Under the pieces are notes generated by a model, which saw nothing but the letters and a program-made list of their open reading frames with translations, was not told the DNA's origin and did no database searches. 64,000 bases of DNA from Molossus alvarezi. Its lineage: Eukaryota; Chordata; Mammalia; Chiroptera; Molossidae. The stretch spans positions 2,480,001 to 2,544,000 of the forward strand of contig CM073895.1 in assembly GCA_037176705.1 (NCBI GenBank), given 5' to 3'. Positions 11,741-23,657 of this stretch are shown in pieces. The number at the start of each line of letters is the position of its first letter. The first letter of the stretch is position 1. The position numbers and the translations under genes are program-made.

Positions 11741-14399
11741 TCCCTAATGCAAGCCTGCTGCTTCCCGGCCGCGGCGCTGCCCACTGGCACGGGGCATCCG
11801 CCTTCTCCTTCCGTCGCTGTGGCCCCGGCATGCACCCCTCTGTCTACCAGGACTAGGGTTCTAAACAACAGGTGACTGGCAGCCAGCACCCTGCTCTGCC
11901 CCGTCCTGGGACGGTCCGCTTCTGCCTCTGCGCTCCCCCCGGGTTTTATAAGTAACAGTTGTGCGTGACCCGGGGTAGGTGCCAGCTGCGGAGCAACTGG
12001 GCAGGATTTGCCCCCGGAAAGTGAGAAGGGTGGGTGGGGGGATTTCCTAACCAGTTTCCCAAAGACAATAAAAATATGCCCCACTTGACAGTGCCTGCTG
12101 ACCCACTTTTGGCAAAAAACAGATACACAGTCAACCCTGCAACACTGTGGCGGTATCTCCGCTGTGATTGCTGGTCAGGGTGCTGAGCCCCCCCGCTTGT
12201 CCAATGGGACGCTTCGTTGCAAACAGTCACTTAGAAAGAAGACACTGAACGGCGGCCGATCGTTTAGAGAGAGAACTGATACCCAGGCGTAGGCTGCACC
12301 CCTGGGAGAAATGTGCAGGACCATTCGCACGTCTGAGCTGCCGGGAGGGTGGCCGAATGCGGACAGCCCAACGGAGAGCTGTAGGCGCAAATGGCTCCCC
12401 GCATGGGAGGAGGCACGTGGCGAATCGCAGGCAACAAGCCTTCTCCCTCCGCCAGAGGAAGGGGTGTCTGCGTGCCCCTGGAGCCTACCGGTGGGGCCGA
12501 ACCCCGAGCTGCTGCTGCCCCCTTGCTTGGCCCTGGAAAAGCAGACAGGCTGCCCGGCTGGAGGAAGCTCTCGCCCCGGACGCCCAGACAAGGGCAAAGC
12601 AGAGCCCGCCCGCGCTGCCCTCACTGGATCCAGAGCGACACCGGCTGTTGCTCAGCCCCTCGGCCAGCCGCCGGGCTCCGGTGTCCACAGCCTTGCCCAG
12701 AGAGAGGGCCCATTTGGGGGCAGCGACCAGCGAAGATACACGCACTCCGAAGTCCTTGAAGCTAGGAGGCGGCAAGAACACCCACCTCACCTCTTCAGTG
12801 TCCCCCAGAGACCAGAAAAAAAAAAATGTCCCGGCGTAACCCTCAGACGCACGTCGCCACCCGAGGGAGCAGGGAGCGCAACGGCCACCGGATGCTCTGC
12901 TCTCGGCGGTTTCCACGAGGAGTTCAAACTCCCCGGCTGTGCCCTTCTTCCGTGAAAAGCCCCTCGGGCAGCACCCCGTAGCCTTCCTGAACTCGGGCCC
13001 CATCACATTTCCAAATCCGGGGTGGAGAGAAGTTGCTTTTATTTTTGGAAGATGAAGCAGCACACTGAAAGAGATTCCGACTGTTTTATTCAAACACCTC
13101 TTTCAAGTTTCTCACGCTGGTCAGGAGGGAGAGAGCCGCCCAGGCCCCTGGATCCCGTTCGGGCTTTGGAGCAAACCCCGGCTGTCCCGGAAGCGCTGAG
13201 CTGGCCGGAGTCTGCGTCTCGTCATTTCCGCCCCGCAGCGAGCGCGGGTTCCGTCTGTTTAAACGGGAGACTTCCAGGACTAAGGAGCAGCAAACTCCGT
13301 GGAACTTAGGTGTTCATAGTAGAAGATAGTGTCTATCCTTGTGAATTGATTTGATTGTTTTTTCCTTAAATAGCCCTTAAGGAACTCAGAGGAGAAAGGA
13401 CCCCGACCGGCAGCCACGATAACTTTGAAATCTTTCTTTGTCTTACAGAATGTTGTTGGGGGGATGGGGGAGACGATGTTCATTTTCATAAAGGGCCCAG
13501 TGGAAATGAGCGAGGCCTGTGCTAAACCCGGCTCTTCCGAGGCAGTTTCTCTGCCTTAGGTTGAAACTGTGGCCACCGGTTGTCCGGACCTCCCGTCCCT
13601 ACGAGGAGCGCCCCCTGTGCCCGGAGGGTGGCAGTGGAGGGCAGCAGGCTGGGCCGAGCTAGGTCACAGCGCCCAGGGCCTGGTTTGGGGGCCGTGCGCC
13701 GTGTTCACTCAAGTCCTTGTGGGTAGAGAGAGAACCTGGACTCCGAAACAAGGACGCGACCTCTGACCAGGCCGCTGGCGCGGTTCTTTCCAAAGCCGTC
13801 TGCAGCGGGCTCACTGGCAGGAGTGAGCTCGGCTGTTGTCCCAGCCAGCGCGGCCCTGGGGCCTGAAACCAGAGAGGGGCTGCATCTCAGCCCTGCGAGG
13901 CGCGACCAGGGCCCACAGCCCGGTCTGAACACCCAGGGACGGCTGCTCAGAAAAAGGCACGGGTACTGGGCGCTGTCCCTTGAACAAAATGGGCCTTTCC
14001 TCCCCGCCGCTGGGCCTGCGGGGAAGGGCTGCGGAGAGGGGCCGGGGCTCCTGGAGAGACGGAGTTCTCTCCCTGCCTTGAAAACTCCTTGGCTCTGCCT
14101 GGCCGGTGTTGACTCGGCCCTCGGGGCTGGGTACACGGACGGAGGAACAGACAATGAAAGGAAGGCGATAAACCCACCTCAGGAATGTTTAAGGGGCCCG
14201 GGAGGGCAGGGCTGGCTGGGCTCGGTGAACGTGCAGTTTGCCGGCCCTGTGAGCCAAGAGCAGCCAGGCCTCGGTCCCACCTAAGCCCGGCCTTTGTCCC
14301 TGGGAAGCGCCCGGCCCTGCGGGTCAGGAGCTGTGGCTTTGTCAGTGCCTCTGCTGATAAGGCCTTTGTGCCACTGGGGACCGGTCGTGAAAACACTGG

Positions 14400-15470
14400 C
14401 GGCTTCTGTGCGGGTCTCCGCGCCGCTGCTGCCAAGGCAGAGCCCGCTGAGTTGGGAAAAGTTGGCGCAAATTCCCTTCACCTCCTCGCCCCCTCCTCGC
14501 CCCCTCCTCCAGGGGGAGGCGGATCGGGACAGCGACCCCCACCCATGCCCGCCCCGCCCAGGCTCTGCGATCAACACTAATAGCAATTAATTCCATCTGC
14601 AGCTCAAAGTCCAGGCGGCCTCGGCTACCAGCCCGCCGCCCTCGCGCCCTGAGCTCCCCCGCCAGCAGCGCGGGCTGCGGTCCTGTGGGTCCGGAGCCAG
14701 GGAGGGGGCAACCACAGCATGCTAGACCCTCCCTGGGCAGCTCCAGGGGAGAGTCGGTCCCCCGGGAGGCCAGGAGGCCTTGGAGGGCACTAGAGGAAGG
14801 AGTGGAAGAGGGAGCCGGGGAGCCCTCCGATTGGGGGTGTAGATGTGGAAGGGCCCCAGGAGGTCGAGCAGCCCTCAGAGCTGGGAGGGCTGTGGGGGGC
14901 GGGAACCTGGGCGACCTTGGAGTGTGGGGGAGGGGGCGTCTCAGAAAGTCCCCGGGCTCTTGGAGGGGATAGGAGGAGAAAGTCCGGCCACCCTAGGAGC
15001 CAGGGAGTGGGTCCCTGGAGACCCGGTGGCCCAGCAAGAGAGGGTGAGGTGGGGCCGGGGTCCTGGGAGGCCGGTTGGCCCTCTGAGGGGGTCAGAGTAG
15101 GGAGGCAGCGGAGGAGGCACCTCGCCCAGCCCGGCTGGAGTAGGAGCCCCGCAGCCCAGCCCACGGAGAACGCGGCCGCCCTGGAGCCGCGCGCCGAGCC
15201 AGGACGCCAGGTCAGAGCCGAGGCCGCCTCGCGTGTGCTGGGATCGCAGGGCAGGGAGCGGGAGTCGCGGGCGCGGAGGGACTGCGGACGGGTCCACATT
15301 GCCCTCTAACGGGGACCTGCGGAAGCCGCCCTCTGGCCGCGGGCCCTCCTCTCTGCCCGGCCCCGCCTGCGCGCAGGGAAGCTGAGGCAGGGGCGCGGTG
15401 GGACGGAAACACCCTTGCGGGGTGTGCGCGCTGCCTGCCGCGTGCATGTGCCACCGTGCTGCTCACTGAT
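14400..15470. promoter_or_regulatory. Candidate intragenic CpG island in intron 4
   Basis: GC-rich with frequent CpG, most dense from about 15120 to 15460. That part contains a NotI site (GCGGCCGC, about 15172) and clusters such as GCCGCGCGCCGAG. It lies in the middle of the gene, far from the known promoters upstream of the window. It could be an internal promoter or orphan CpG island. I did not compute the observed/expected CpG ratio. Confidence 0.35.
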
Positions 15471-15734
15471 CCCCGGGACTCAGCCTGGGCGTGAGAAACA
15501 GCGGCTCCAGGCTGATTATTAAAAAATAAACAAAAAACAGGGACTCAGCCACTATGTAATTTTTTTTGGATAAGATGATACAAAACTGGGATGTTAATAA
15601 CACTTGGTTTAATTACATAAGTTAATTATCCAGGTTCTGTTCTTCATTGAAAATCTTGCCATTAGTTTATCAGGGCATCTGAGAACAGCAGTCGAGTGAA
15701 ATGACCAGAGAACACAGGGGAGGGAGGTGCCTGA

Positions 15735-16178
15735 AGTGAGGTGTGTGAGCTCCAGGTGTGAGCCCCAGATGTGTGAGCCCCAAATGTGTGAGTCTCAGGT
15801 GTGTGAGCCCCAGTGTGTGAGCCCAGGTGTGAGAGCCCCAGGTGTGTGAGCCCCAGATGTGTGTCTCAGGTGTGTGAGCCCCGGTGTGTGAGCCCCGGTG
15901 TGTGAGCCCCAGGTGTGTGAGCCCCAGGTGTGAGCCCCAGGTGTGAGCCCAGGTGTTTGAACCCCAAGTGTGAGCCCCAGGTGTGTGAGCCCCAGGTGTG
16001 TGAGCCCCAGGTGTGTGAGTCCCAGGTATGTGAGCCCTAGATGTGAGCCCCAGGTGTGTGAGCCCCAGATGTGTGAGCCCCAGATGTGTGAGCCCCAGTG
16101 TGTGAGCCCCAGGTGTGTGAGCCCCAGGTGTGAGCCCAGGTGTTTGAACCCCAAGTGTGAGCCCCAGGTGTGTGAGCT
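15735..16178. repeat. 15/16-bp minisatellite, unit GTGTGTGAGCCCCAG
   Basis: About 28 imperfect units of the form GAGCCCCAGGTGTGT, with shorter and substituted copies (CCCAGATGTGTG, CCCAGTGTGTG). Larger duplications are visible: the block near 15935-15985 recurs near 16115-16165. The unit contains CAGGTG. Repeat-driven open frames occur on both strands. Confidence 0.92.
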
Positions 16179-17439
16179 CCCAGGCTGTTCTGCATGCAGC
16201 CCTGCTGTCCTGGTGTCCTATGAACAACATCCAGGTGGGCAGGGGACGCAGCGTGGCTAAATGTGCCCCTTTTGCAAGTTCATTGTTGCCATCGTAGAGT
16301 TAGGACTGGCCTTTTGTGAGGGGTCCACACCTGGGGAGAGGGGACGAGGGTCCAATGAGCCATCAGGAAGTTCAGCCTTCCAGATGTTTCCTAGGGTAGT
16401 GGGGGTAGAGGGAGGGTCGGCCATGTGCCGGCTCCATCTCTGGGACGCCTGACCCAGGTCCAGCTACTGCTGGGGAGCCGGCCTGACCTGTCGCCAGGTC
16501 CTTCAGGACTACGTCGGGCAGGAAGGAGCCTCGCCCCTGGTCTCCCAGGCAGATGGCCTTGTCTTGCGTCTGTCCTGTGCCAGGCCTTGGGGCTTCCGGA
16601 AGCGCCTTGCTCACAGTTCTCTGAGGAGAGGCCCAAACACTCACACGCCAGGTGGCAGGCAGTGGATTGGCCACTGTCCGATGTTTCTGGATTTGAGATG
16701 CGGGGTTCCCCGGTGTCCACTTTGCTCACAGGAGGAGTGGGAGCCTCCAGCCCAGAGGATGTCTGTCCCTGGTCCCCGCAGAGGACAGGGGCTCCTGGCA
16801 GGCTCTGGCAGAGGCAAGGTGGCCCAGGCCTTCTGCGCTGTTCCCTGGGCTCCATCCCACAGGGCCCCCGCTGCGCTGCCCGGCTGAGTTGCCGGAGCTT
16901 TCCAGACAGTGGCCACCTCCTCCAGGGCGGTCAGTCCTTCACAGGGACGCGTTGACAAGCTGCGGTGCTGCTGGGGCACTGGGGCTGGACGTTCCAACTG
17001 ACCTCCTGGACACAGCTGCAGAACCCACCCGAGCCCAGCCCTCTCCGTGTTCGGGGAGGCCCCCATCTCCGATCCCCATGGCCACTTTTATAAACACCCA
17101 CATTCATTCTTGACCAAGGGCCTGCACAGGGCCAAGGGTGTCTCTCTCACGAACGTACTTATTGACAGAGGGAGTCACCCCAGACCCCCCTGCCGATGGC
17201 AAGAGCCACCCTCCCTGATGCCTCCCGCTAGGGCGAGTCCTGCTCTGGGACTCTGGGACCGATTCGCAATGTGATTCCGCACCCCCGTGTCCACATCCGC
17301 CAGCTGGATCAGACAGATCGAAGGGGACTGCGGTTCTCTGGGGCGCAGTCTGCAGAAGTCCAGCGGGACCCTCTCCGGAGCCATCAGCAGGCAGACGCGG
17401 ACGCGACGCTCATGCTGTGTCTCTGGTTCTCCGTCCTAG

Positions 17440-17542
17440 ATCTACTACAAAGTCATTAAGGACATCGGGCCGGGAGAAGAGCTGCTGGTGCACCTGAAGG
17501 AAGGCGCCTGTTCCCTGGGGACCGTGCCCTCCAGCCTGGATG
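17440..17542 (+). CDS. PRDM16: PRDM16 coding exon 5 (end of PR/SET domain)
   Basis: 103 nt, phase 0 in and phase 1 out, acceptor CCGTCCTAG at 17431-17439 and donor GTAAGC from 17543. The translation begins IYYKVIKDIGPGEELLVHLK and then reads EGACSLGTVPSSLD, closing the PR domain just before the first zinc finger. The segment after the conserved EELLVH differs noticeably from human (VHVKEGVYPLGTVPPGLD as I recall it). The E codon at the exon end is split: G here and AG in exon 6. Confidence 0.97.
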
Positions 17543-18689
17543 GTAAGCTCCCGGGGCCTCCCGTCTCTTCCCCAGCCGCTGCCCGCAGCCCCCGCTCTGG
17601 TCCCAGGTGAGCAGAACCAGCTTCCTCTTGACAGCTTGGCTTCTCCTTCTTTGGGTGCTATGAGCACCGCCCCAAGTTCAAGACAGGACCTCGGCCAGTG
17701 TGGGTGCTGGTGTGGTCGCAGCTCCTCCGAGGTGGTGAGCCCGGGGAGGGGGTGAACCTGTGTTACAACAGCGTAGTTTGCTCCCCTCCGTACTTAAACA
17801 CAGCAGCAGGGACAACAAAGAACGGACACACTCGCCCTCCGGAGCCGTGTGCCACGGGACAGGTTGGGTCTCACTTAAGAGAGAGCAGCCGCACAGCTCC
17901 GGCTTTGGGACTGGCGCCCAGGCGTCCTTAAAGGAGACCGCGTCGTCCGAGAACACAGCTCAGGGCCAGTGTGTCTGGGGAGAGGGAGCCGCAGGGGTGC
18001 GGTCCGCAGCTGCGTTCCTCGCCAGGACAGGGGCGGTGTTCCGAGGGGACCTGCCTCCGGACTCGGCCCTCGGCCTCTGTCCGGTGGGCGCGTCCCTCCC
18101 TTGCCTGCCCACCCGGGCGCATCTCCCAGGAAGCTTGAGAAATCCGGGCGCAAGCGGACCAGGTTCTGAGCCGCGCGTTCTCCTCCACCCGCGCTGTTAG
18201 GCCGGGCGCCCTGGCACTTTGGGGTGCTGGAGCCCTTGTGAGTCACAGAGGAGAAGCCCAGGCAGGCTGCCTGGCACCACCCCTGAGCAGATGGAGGCTC
18301 TTCTTTGAATGAGGCCCCCAAGGGAACAGGAGAGCAGCCTTCCCTCCTAGCCATCTTCGGAGCTACCATCCCTCCTGCTAGAGGAAGGGGTTCCTTTCTG
18401 TCTTTAGTTCTCTGTCCCCAAACACACCACAACTTAATGATTAATGCCACTAACGGCAGGTCTCTCCAAGGAACCAGCCCAGTGGCAGGGCCCGGGGGCG
18501 GGGGGGCGTTGGCTGGGGGCTGGAGTGCCCAGGAAGCGTCCGAGAGCCCACTCCGAGCTCTGCCCAAATCTCCCATCGGCTGCTCGCGCAGTTAGGAGCC
18601 CGCGGCTGTAGCTCGTGGCTCAGCGTGTTCCAGAGCGGTCGCCGCCGAAGGACAGCTTTACGAGCCGGATCCTATCTGTCCTCTCCTCT

Positions 18690-19320
18690 GACGTTTGGTT
18701 TTAATTAGGCCGCCGAGAAAAGAAAAATAAATGTCTGAGATCCGGGCAGCAGGGGGATGGTGTCATTTTCCTTAAAACAGCTGTTGAAAAGACCTACGAA
18801 TCCTAGATAACATGCGGGACCCTGGAGGCGAAGCCCCTCGGCTCGGGAGTGCGCGTGGGGACGGGTTGCATTTGTGTATTGAAATTTCTTTCCCCCAAAG
18901 GTTTTAAAAACCTTGATTCCTACTCCCCCTCCGGCCCCCGGTCTTAAATAACCTGGGTCTCCATTTTCCTAATAATTTATCAAACATTTGTGGGCTAATT
19001 GCTTTCCACACATAATCGTCCGACATCAAATATTTGACTTTTCAGACTCTTTGCTGTCAAGACCACTCCTTCACCTCCCCACAGCCACCCCCCTAAGTTG
19101 GAGTCTGAATTGTACAAAAAGAAAATGCAAACGCGTTCCTCACCAAGATAATTATCATAAAAAATCTTTTATCCCAGGCCCGCTGAATGCGGGCCCCTTA
19201 TCGCGGCGGGAATTTGGAGTGGGCTCTCCAGCGCTCGGAGCCTCCGGGCTGGGAGATTAGCATGTAGATGCCACGTAATTGCATCCCCCTGGGTCTCCGG
19301 AGCCATTAAGCACTGGCTTA
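18690..19320. promoter_or_regulatory. AT-rich block dense in homeodomain-type cores, candidate enhancer
   Basis: About 600 bp of clearly different composition from its flanks. It holds many TAAT/ATTA cores: GTTTTAATTAGG, CCTAATAATTTATC, GGCTAATTGC, GATAATTATC, GATTAGCATG, ACGTAATTGCATCC and CCATTAAGC. The GATTAGCAT and TAATTGCAT strings resemble POU/homeodomain sites. This fits a developmental enhancer inside PRDM16. Deep conservation cannot be tested here. Confidence 0.4.
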
Positions 19321-19498
19321 TTTTTCTGTTCGTTCCTGCTCCGCCTGAGAAGTTGCTGATGGGACTTCAGTGAGACAGGCCCGGCCCAGGTCTGAGGCTC
19401 TGGCCGGCTGCCGTGGTGCTGTTAGGTTTGCTCTGGGTGGGAGACAGAGTTCGTGCCCCGCCACGGCCCCCACCTGGCTGAGAAGAGGAGACTGCGGT

Positions 19499-19687
19499 GT
19501 TTTGTTTTTAATTGATTTGAGAGAGAAAGACATTGATGTGAAAGGAAGCCATCTATCAATTGCCTCCCGTATTCGCCTGACCGGGGATCGAACCCACAAC
19601 CTGAGTAGGCGCCCTCACTTGGGCTTAAACCTGCGACCCTTCAGTGCCTGGGACAACGCTCCAACTACTGAGCCCCCCGGCCAGGGT
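19499..19687 (-). mobile_element. Bat tRNA-derived SINE (Ves-like), minus strand
   Basis: Read on the minus strand it begins CCCTGGCCGGGGGGCTCAGT, the tRNA-like head, has a degraded Pol III B box near 19570 (GGTTCGATCCCC), and ends in a short A-rich tail (T-rich on +, 19500-19515). The body has the CATTGATGTGAAAGGAAG and TCAATTGCCTCC segments typical of bat SINEs. It is diverged and I found no clear target-site duplication. Confidence 0.85.
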
Positions 19688-20084
19688 GAGGCTGCAGCTT
19701 CGAGTCGCAGTTTTGTGTGCTCTTCTTGCGGGCTGGGGGCTTTGCCAAGACGCTGTCCAGGTCACAGGGGCGAACAGAGGCCCTGGCTGGCCGCCATGCG
19801 GGGACCTGCGCGCCAGCCCGCCCAGCCGCGCTCGGTCAGGGCTGCGGCTCCGGAAATGCAAGTCCGTCTTTCCTCCCAGGGAGGCAGAGCAAACAGAGCC
19901 CTTCAGCTTCGTGGGTTCCAGCAACATTTCACTTTGCTTTTGCTCTTTTGATGAAGGGGGGAAAGGTTTCTCTTTCAGGAGGACTTTAATAAAGATCGTT
20001 TCCATTCACATACGCTTTTCTTTTGAGAGAGGCTCAAAATGATTAACTTTCCCCTCTTCAATCAAAGGGCAAGAGGACGTGATG

Positions 20085-20220
20085 TATTGTGTAGAAAGCA
20101 TCCGAGACTGACACGCAAGACAATACGGTGCGATACAATGTAACAGAGCAGAGCACAATACAGTGCCATGTAACAATACCAGACAATGCCATAGGATACA
20201 ATGTCACATACCCTAACTAG
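20085..20220. repeat. Degenerate ACAATAC/ACAATG-rich repeat
   Basis: Loose recurrence of ACAATAC, ACAATG and GATACAATGT motifs (for example ACAATACGGTGCGATACAAT and AACAATACCAGACAATGCC) suggests an old, decayed short tandem repeat of about 20-25 bp. I do not recognise a transposon here. Confidence 0.45.
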
Positions 20221-22224
20221 ACTATATCACACCCCTTCCACATTTCAATGGAATAAAATTGCTTGTGCAGGAAACGTGAAAACCACGTGGGCTGTATGCA
20301 GCCTTCCGCCCCGTCAGCACGCCCAGGTGTGCCTTCCACACCAGCCTTACCTGCGTGGGAGGTGGCTGGGCCCGTTCACACCGCAGCACGGGTGGGCAGG
20401 CATAGATGAGTCCTTTTCCCGGCTCTGTCCTTCGACCGGGCCGAACTTGGGTCCATGATGGAATGGGAGGCGGTGAAGGAGGGTGACCTTCATCGCTACC
20501 ACTGGGTCCATCACCACTGGGCACCCTCACATCCCGTCAGACGGAGAGTCAGGCTAAATTGTTGTTTTAAATCCAGACTCCAGATCAAAAGTAGAAGAAT
20601 CAGTTGGTCTGAGTTATGGATGAGTGGGGCTGGCATTTCTTCTTTGTTTTCAAATTGCAGCTTCTGGGATTGTTCTTAGATGGGTGCAGAACGAGTGGAA
20701 TACAAACTGGCATTTCTCCTTGATCATGATGCTGGTGGGAGGGGCCACAGCTCCATCCCAGCCCAGGAAGTCCGAGTGGCCCCGCAGAACAGTTTTGTGG
20801 GGTCTGAGCATCTGGCTCTGTTCTTGGTGCTCAGATGTGCAGGAATTCGACAATTCTAAAGACGAGGAAGGGTGCAGGGGTGGGGGGGGTGACAACGTGT
20901 CTCAAACTCACACACCACGTGCTGTGTGTGTCATGTGACCTTGTGGGAAATGGGGATTCTGCTTCCCAGCACTGAACACAGCGGAATCTGCAGTCACACT
21001 GTTCTGTATGCTTGTGAGGTCCCTGAGCGTTGCTCGGTCTCTCTCGGCCTCAGTTTACCCGTTGGAAAGCACACGTAGTTCTAGTCCCCAGGAGGGTGCG
21101 TGTGGATTAATTGTGGCTTAGATGCGTGACTGCCATGTCATTCTTGGGCCAGTGCCTGCCCTGCGGAGGCTCCCACCCCCCGGTGTCATGGGTGTGATTC
21201 ACATTATTCTCGCAGCAGACGTGTGCCCAGAACAGTTGGCACGCGGGGAGTCTGTTTCAGAGGCAACGCTTCGTGACCTCAGGGTGGTTGTTTTATACGC
21301 GGCTCCTCCTTGTCCCCCCCTCACCTGTGTTCGGTGGTGGGCTCCACCTGCTCCTGGGCCCGCCTGGGGCCCCGATGGGTTTTGTTTTAGAACCTTTCCT
21401 CGGCCTCGCTGTCCCGTCGGCCACAGGCCCCCGCCCGCTGTCCCTGCGCCCAGCTAGCCGCGGTGCAGCTGGCAGGCCCGGCGGGGTCAGGGTGCGGCCG
21501 CCCCGGGCTCCTCCGTCCAGGTCTCTGTGGTTTGTGTGCACCGCTGGCCGGCTTGCCTCCTTCCAGTCCACTTTGCAGCTCAGCGTGTGTCTGGGGCTAG
21601 TTCCAGGGCGGTTTGTGCGGAGCTATTTGGGCCAGAGCCTGAGTTCCAGAGGCCAAGGCCCCTGCCCCCACTGCCTCAGCCCGAGGGAGCTGCTGTAACC
21701 TGATCCCGGCCCCAGACGCAGGCTCCCGTGCCCAATTCCCAGGCTCCCCTCAGCACCAGCCCTTCCCCCACCCAGACACCTGCCCTGTGCACAGAGCAGA
21801 ACAAATGTCACACTTGGCAAGGTGGTGCCTGTGTGTTCGAGGGTGTCGTCCAACGCCCAGGGGCTCAGCCGGGCATCTCAGAGCCAGCTGCTCCAGATGT
21901 CTTGCCCCGGGCACCAGCGGGAGGCGCCGTGCTCACCAGTGGGGCTGCCCGGCATTGCTCCCCCTTTACACTCAGGGAGGCGCCCCGTCGTGAGGAGGCG
22001 GCCTCTCCCCAGACCACCCCATCCACCGCCCAGGCTGCAGAACTGCCCACCCTTCCTCGGCACTTGGAAGTGTCTGTGGTGGTCTCTCTGACACCAGAGC
22101 GGGCAGGAGGCACCCCTTCTGCTGGCCCTCATCTCCCTGCCTCCTGCACTGCTGCGCCCCTGAAGGCCAGGCGCTCGGAGGCAGTACTCAGTCCAAGTTA
22201 TCAAGGCTCTGCTTGGCACCAGGG

Positions 22225-22770
22225 TCCTTGTGCATGCGTGCACACACACTCAAACACCCATGCACATGTGCACACTCACAAATACACATGCACGGATTCA
22301 CACACAACTGTACACATTTTCACAGATGCAAATGCACACAAGTGCATGTTCACACACAAATGTGCATGCATTCACATGCACACACAAGCACACTCAACAC
22401 AGCACACGGTCAAACGTGCACACAAATGCATATACAACATGACACATGACACCATACACACACATGTACCCAGAAACATGCACATGCACAAATGCACACG
22501 TCTAAACACCCGGGCACACTTACAAGTATGTGCATGCCATGTGAAGATGTGCACACAAAAATCTTCACACATGTAGCCACATACAAAAGCACACGTGCGC
22601 TCACACCTGTGCACACATGAATACAGATGCACACCCACACAAACGTGAGTGCAGATGTGCAAAAATGCCAACACATTCGCAGATGCACAGACGGGGATGC
22701 CAATAGGTGTGAACATTCACACTTGTGCACACGCATTCTCACACAGCTGCATGCGCATGCACACACCAGC
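22225..22770. repeat. CA-rich imperfect tandem repeat
   Basis: More than 500 bp of imperfect CACACA, CACATGCACA and TGTGCACA alternation in intron 5. The alternating purine-pyrimidine pattern gives it Z-DNA-forming character. His/Thr-rich and Cys/Val-rich open frames over it are artefacts of the repeat. Confidence 0.92.
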
Positions 22771-23029
22771 CACAGGCCCTGCAGAGGAAGAGCACCTGCA
22801 TTCACACGCTGGCTCACAAGCCCACATGTGATTCATTCGTGCAGAGCTCGGTGCTGGTGTGCTCTCTGCAGACCTGGCTGGGACGCAGGGCCCTCCTGGG
22901 GCGGGGAGGGGACTCCATCCTGGGGAAAAGCTGCTGTCAAGCAGCCGCTAGGTGGAGTGGGTGCTGGGATGGGCCGGAGGTTGTCCCCCCAGGAACCTGA
23001 CAGCTCTGGGCTGATTGTTTGGCTTGGCA

Positions 23030-23165
23030 CGGCGGTCAGGATGCCGCCTTGTAAACTTCATAATAGCTGCCCCCCTTTTAATTTGTTTGACCTTGATGAC
23101 AATAATTTACGACATGCATTAGAGGTCTGTCATCTCTTTTCTCCTAATTCGTAAACAAAGCACTT
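23030..23165. promoter_or_regulatory. AT-rich element with ERR/NR5A and forkhead sites
   Basis: Contains TGACCTTGA at 23088-23096, the exact reverse complement of the extended nuclear-receptor half-site TCAAGGTCA used by ERR and NR5A receptors. It also has a forkhead core GTAAACA at 23151-23157 and homeodomain-like CTAATTC and TTTAATTTG. ERR receptors are established regulators of brown-fat oxidative genes, which makes a site inside PRDM16 notable. Function is inferred from motifs only. Confidence 0.4.
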
Positions 23166-23443
23166 GGCCTGGCTTCCTTCTCCGCTCCCGAGCACAGGCT
23201 TCTCCAGCCCAGGAGGCCTCGCGAGGCACAGGCTCGGGGCCTGTCACCATGCGGACACGGGTCCCTGCGGTTTGCCATGCCCCCAAGGCAGCCCCGCCGA
23301 GGTCCGCGATGAGGGCAGGAAGGGAGCAGGAGCGGGGACAGCTAGTGGGGGCTCCCCAGCCTTTCTGGAACCCCCTGGCAGGCCCGGGGCCCTGGGGCAG
23401 GTTTCGGGCCCCCCGCCCACCTCCTGATCCCCGTGTCTTGCAG

Positions 23444-23657
23444 AGGAACCCACATTCCGCTGTGACGTGTGTGATGAGCTCTTCCAGTCCAAGCTGGACC
23501 TGCGGAGGCACAAGAAGTACGCGTGCGGCGCGGCGGGCGCCACCCTCTACGAGACTCTGGGCGACGAGCTCAAGCCCAAGGGCCTGGGCAGCGGGGGCAG
23601 CGACGGGCACGCCCACGAGTGCAAGGACTGCGAGCGGATGTTCCCCAACAAGTACAG
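23444..23657 (+). CDS. PRDM16: PRDM16 coding exon 6 (zinc finger 1 and half of 2)
   Basis: 214 nt, acceptor TCTTGCAG before 23444 and donor GTGCTG from 23658, phase 1 in and 2 out. Zinc finger 1 has Cys pair C-D-V-C and the terminal H-K-K-Y-A-C pattern (C2HC type, as in human). A linker of about 30 residues follows, then HECKDCERMFPNKYS, the first half of zinc finger 2. Fingers 1-7 form the N-terminal DNA-binding array. The linker (CGAAGATLYETLGDELKPKG) is the most diverged part relative to human. The donor (CAG|GTGCTG) departs from GTRAG after the GT but is fixed by the match to the next exon. Confidence 0.96.

Larger units (their letters stand above)
8403..17439 (+). other. PRDM16: PRDM16 intron 4
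   Basis: This 9.0-kb intron is mostly GC-rich. AT-richer islands that could be conserved non-coding elements lie around 9120-9310, 11640-11740 and 13020-13500. A CpG-rich stretch is at 14400-15470 and a 15/16-bp minisatellite at 15735-16178. No coding exon or RNA gene is recognisable. Confidence 0.75.
17543..23443 (+). other. PRDM16: PRDM16 intron 5
   Basis: This 5.9-kb intron contains a large AT-rich candidate regulatory block (18690-19320), a bat SINE on the minus strand (19499-19687), a degenerate ACAATAC-rich stretch (20085-20220), a CA-rich alternating tract (22225-22770) and a second AT-rich candidate element (23030-23165). No coding exon is recognisable. Confidence 0.75.

Noticed and set aside
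13607..13619. CTCF site (AGCGCCCCCTGTG)
   Set aside because: Core is suggestive but several positions outside the G-run do not fit; left as unsupported.
22225..22770. His/Thr-rich peptides as possible small genes
   Set aside because: They are translations of a CA repeat in several frames on both strands.
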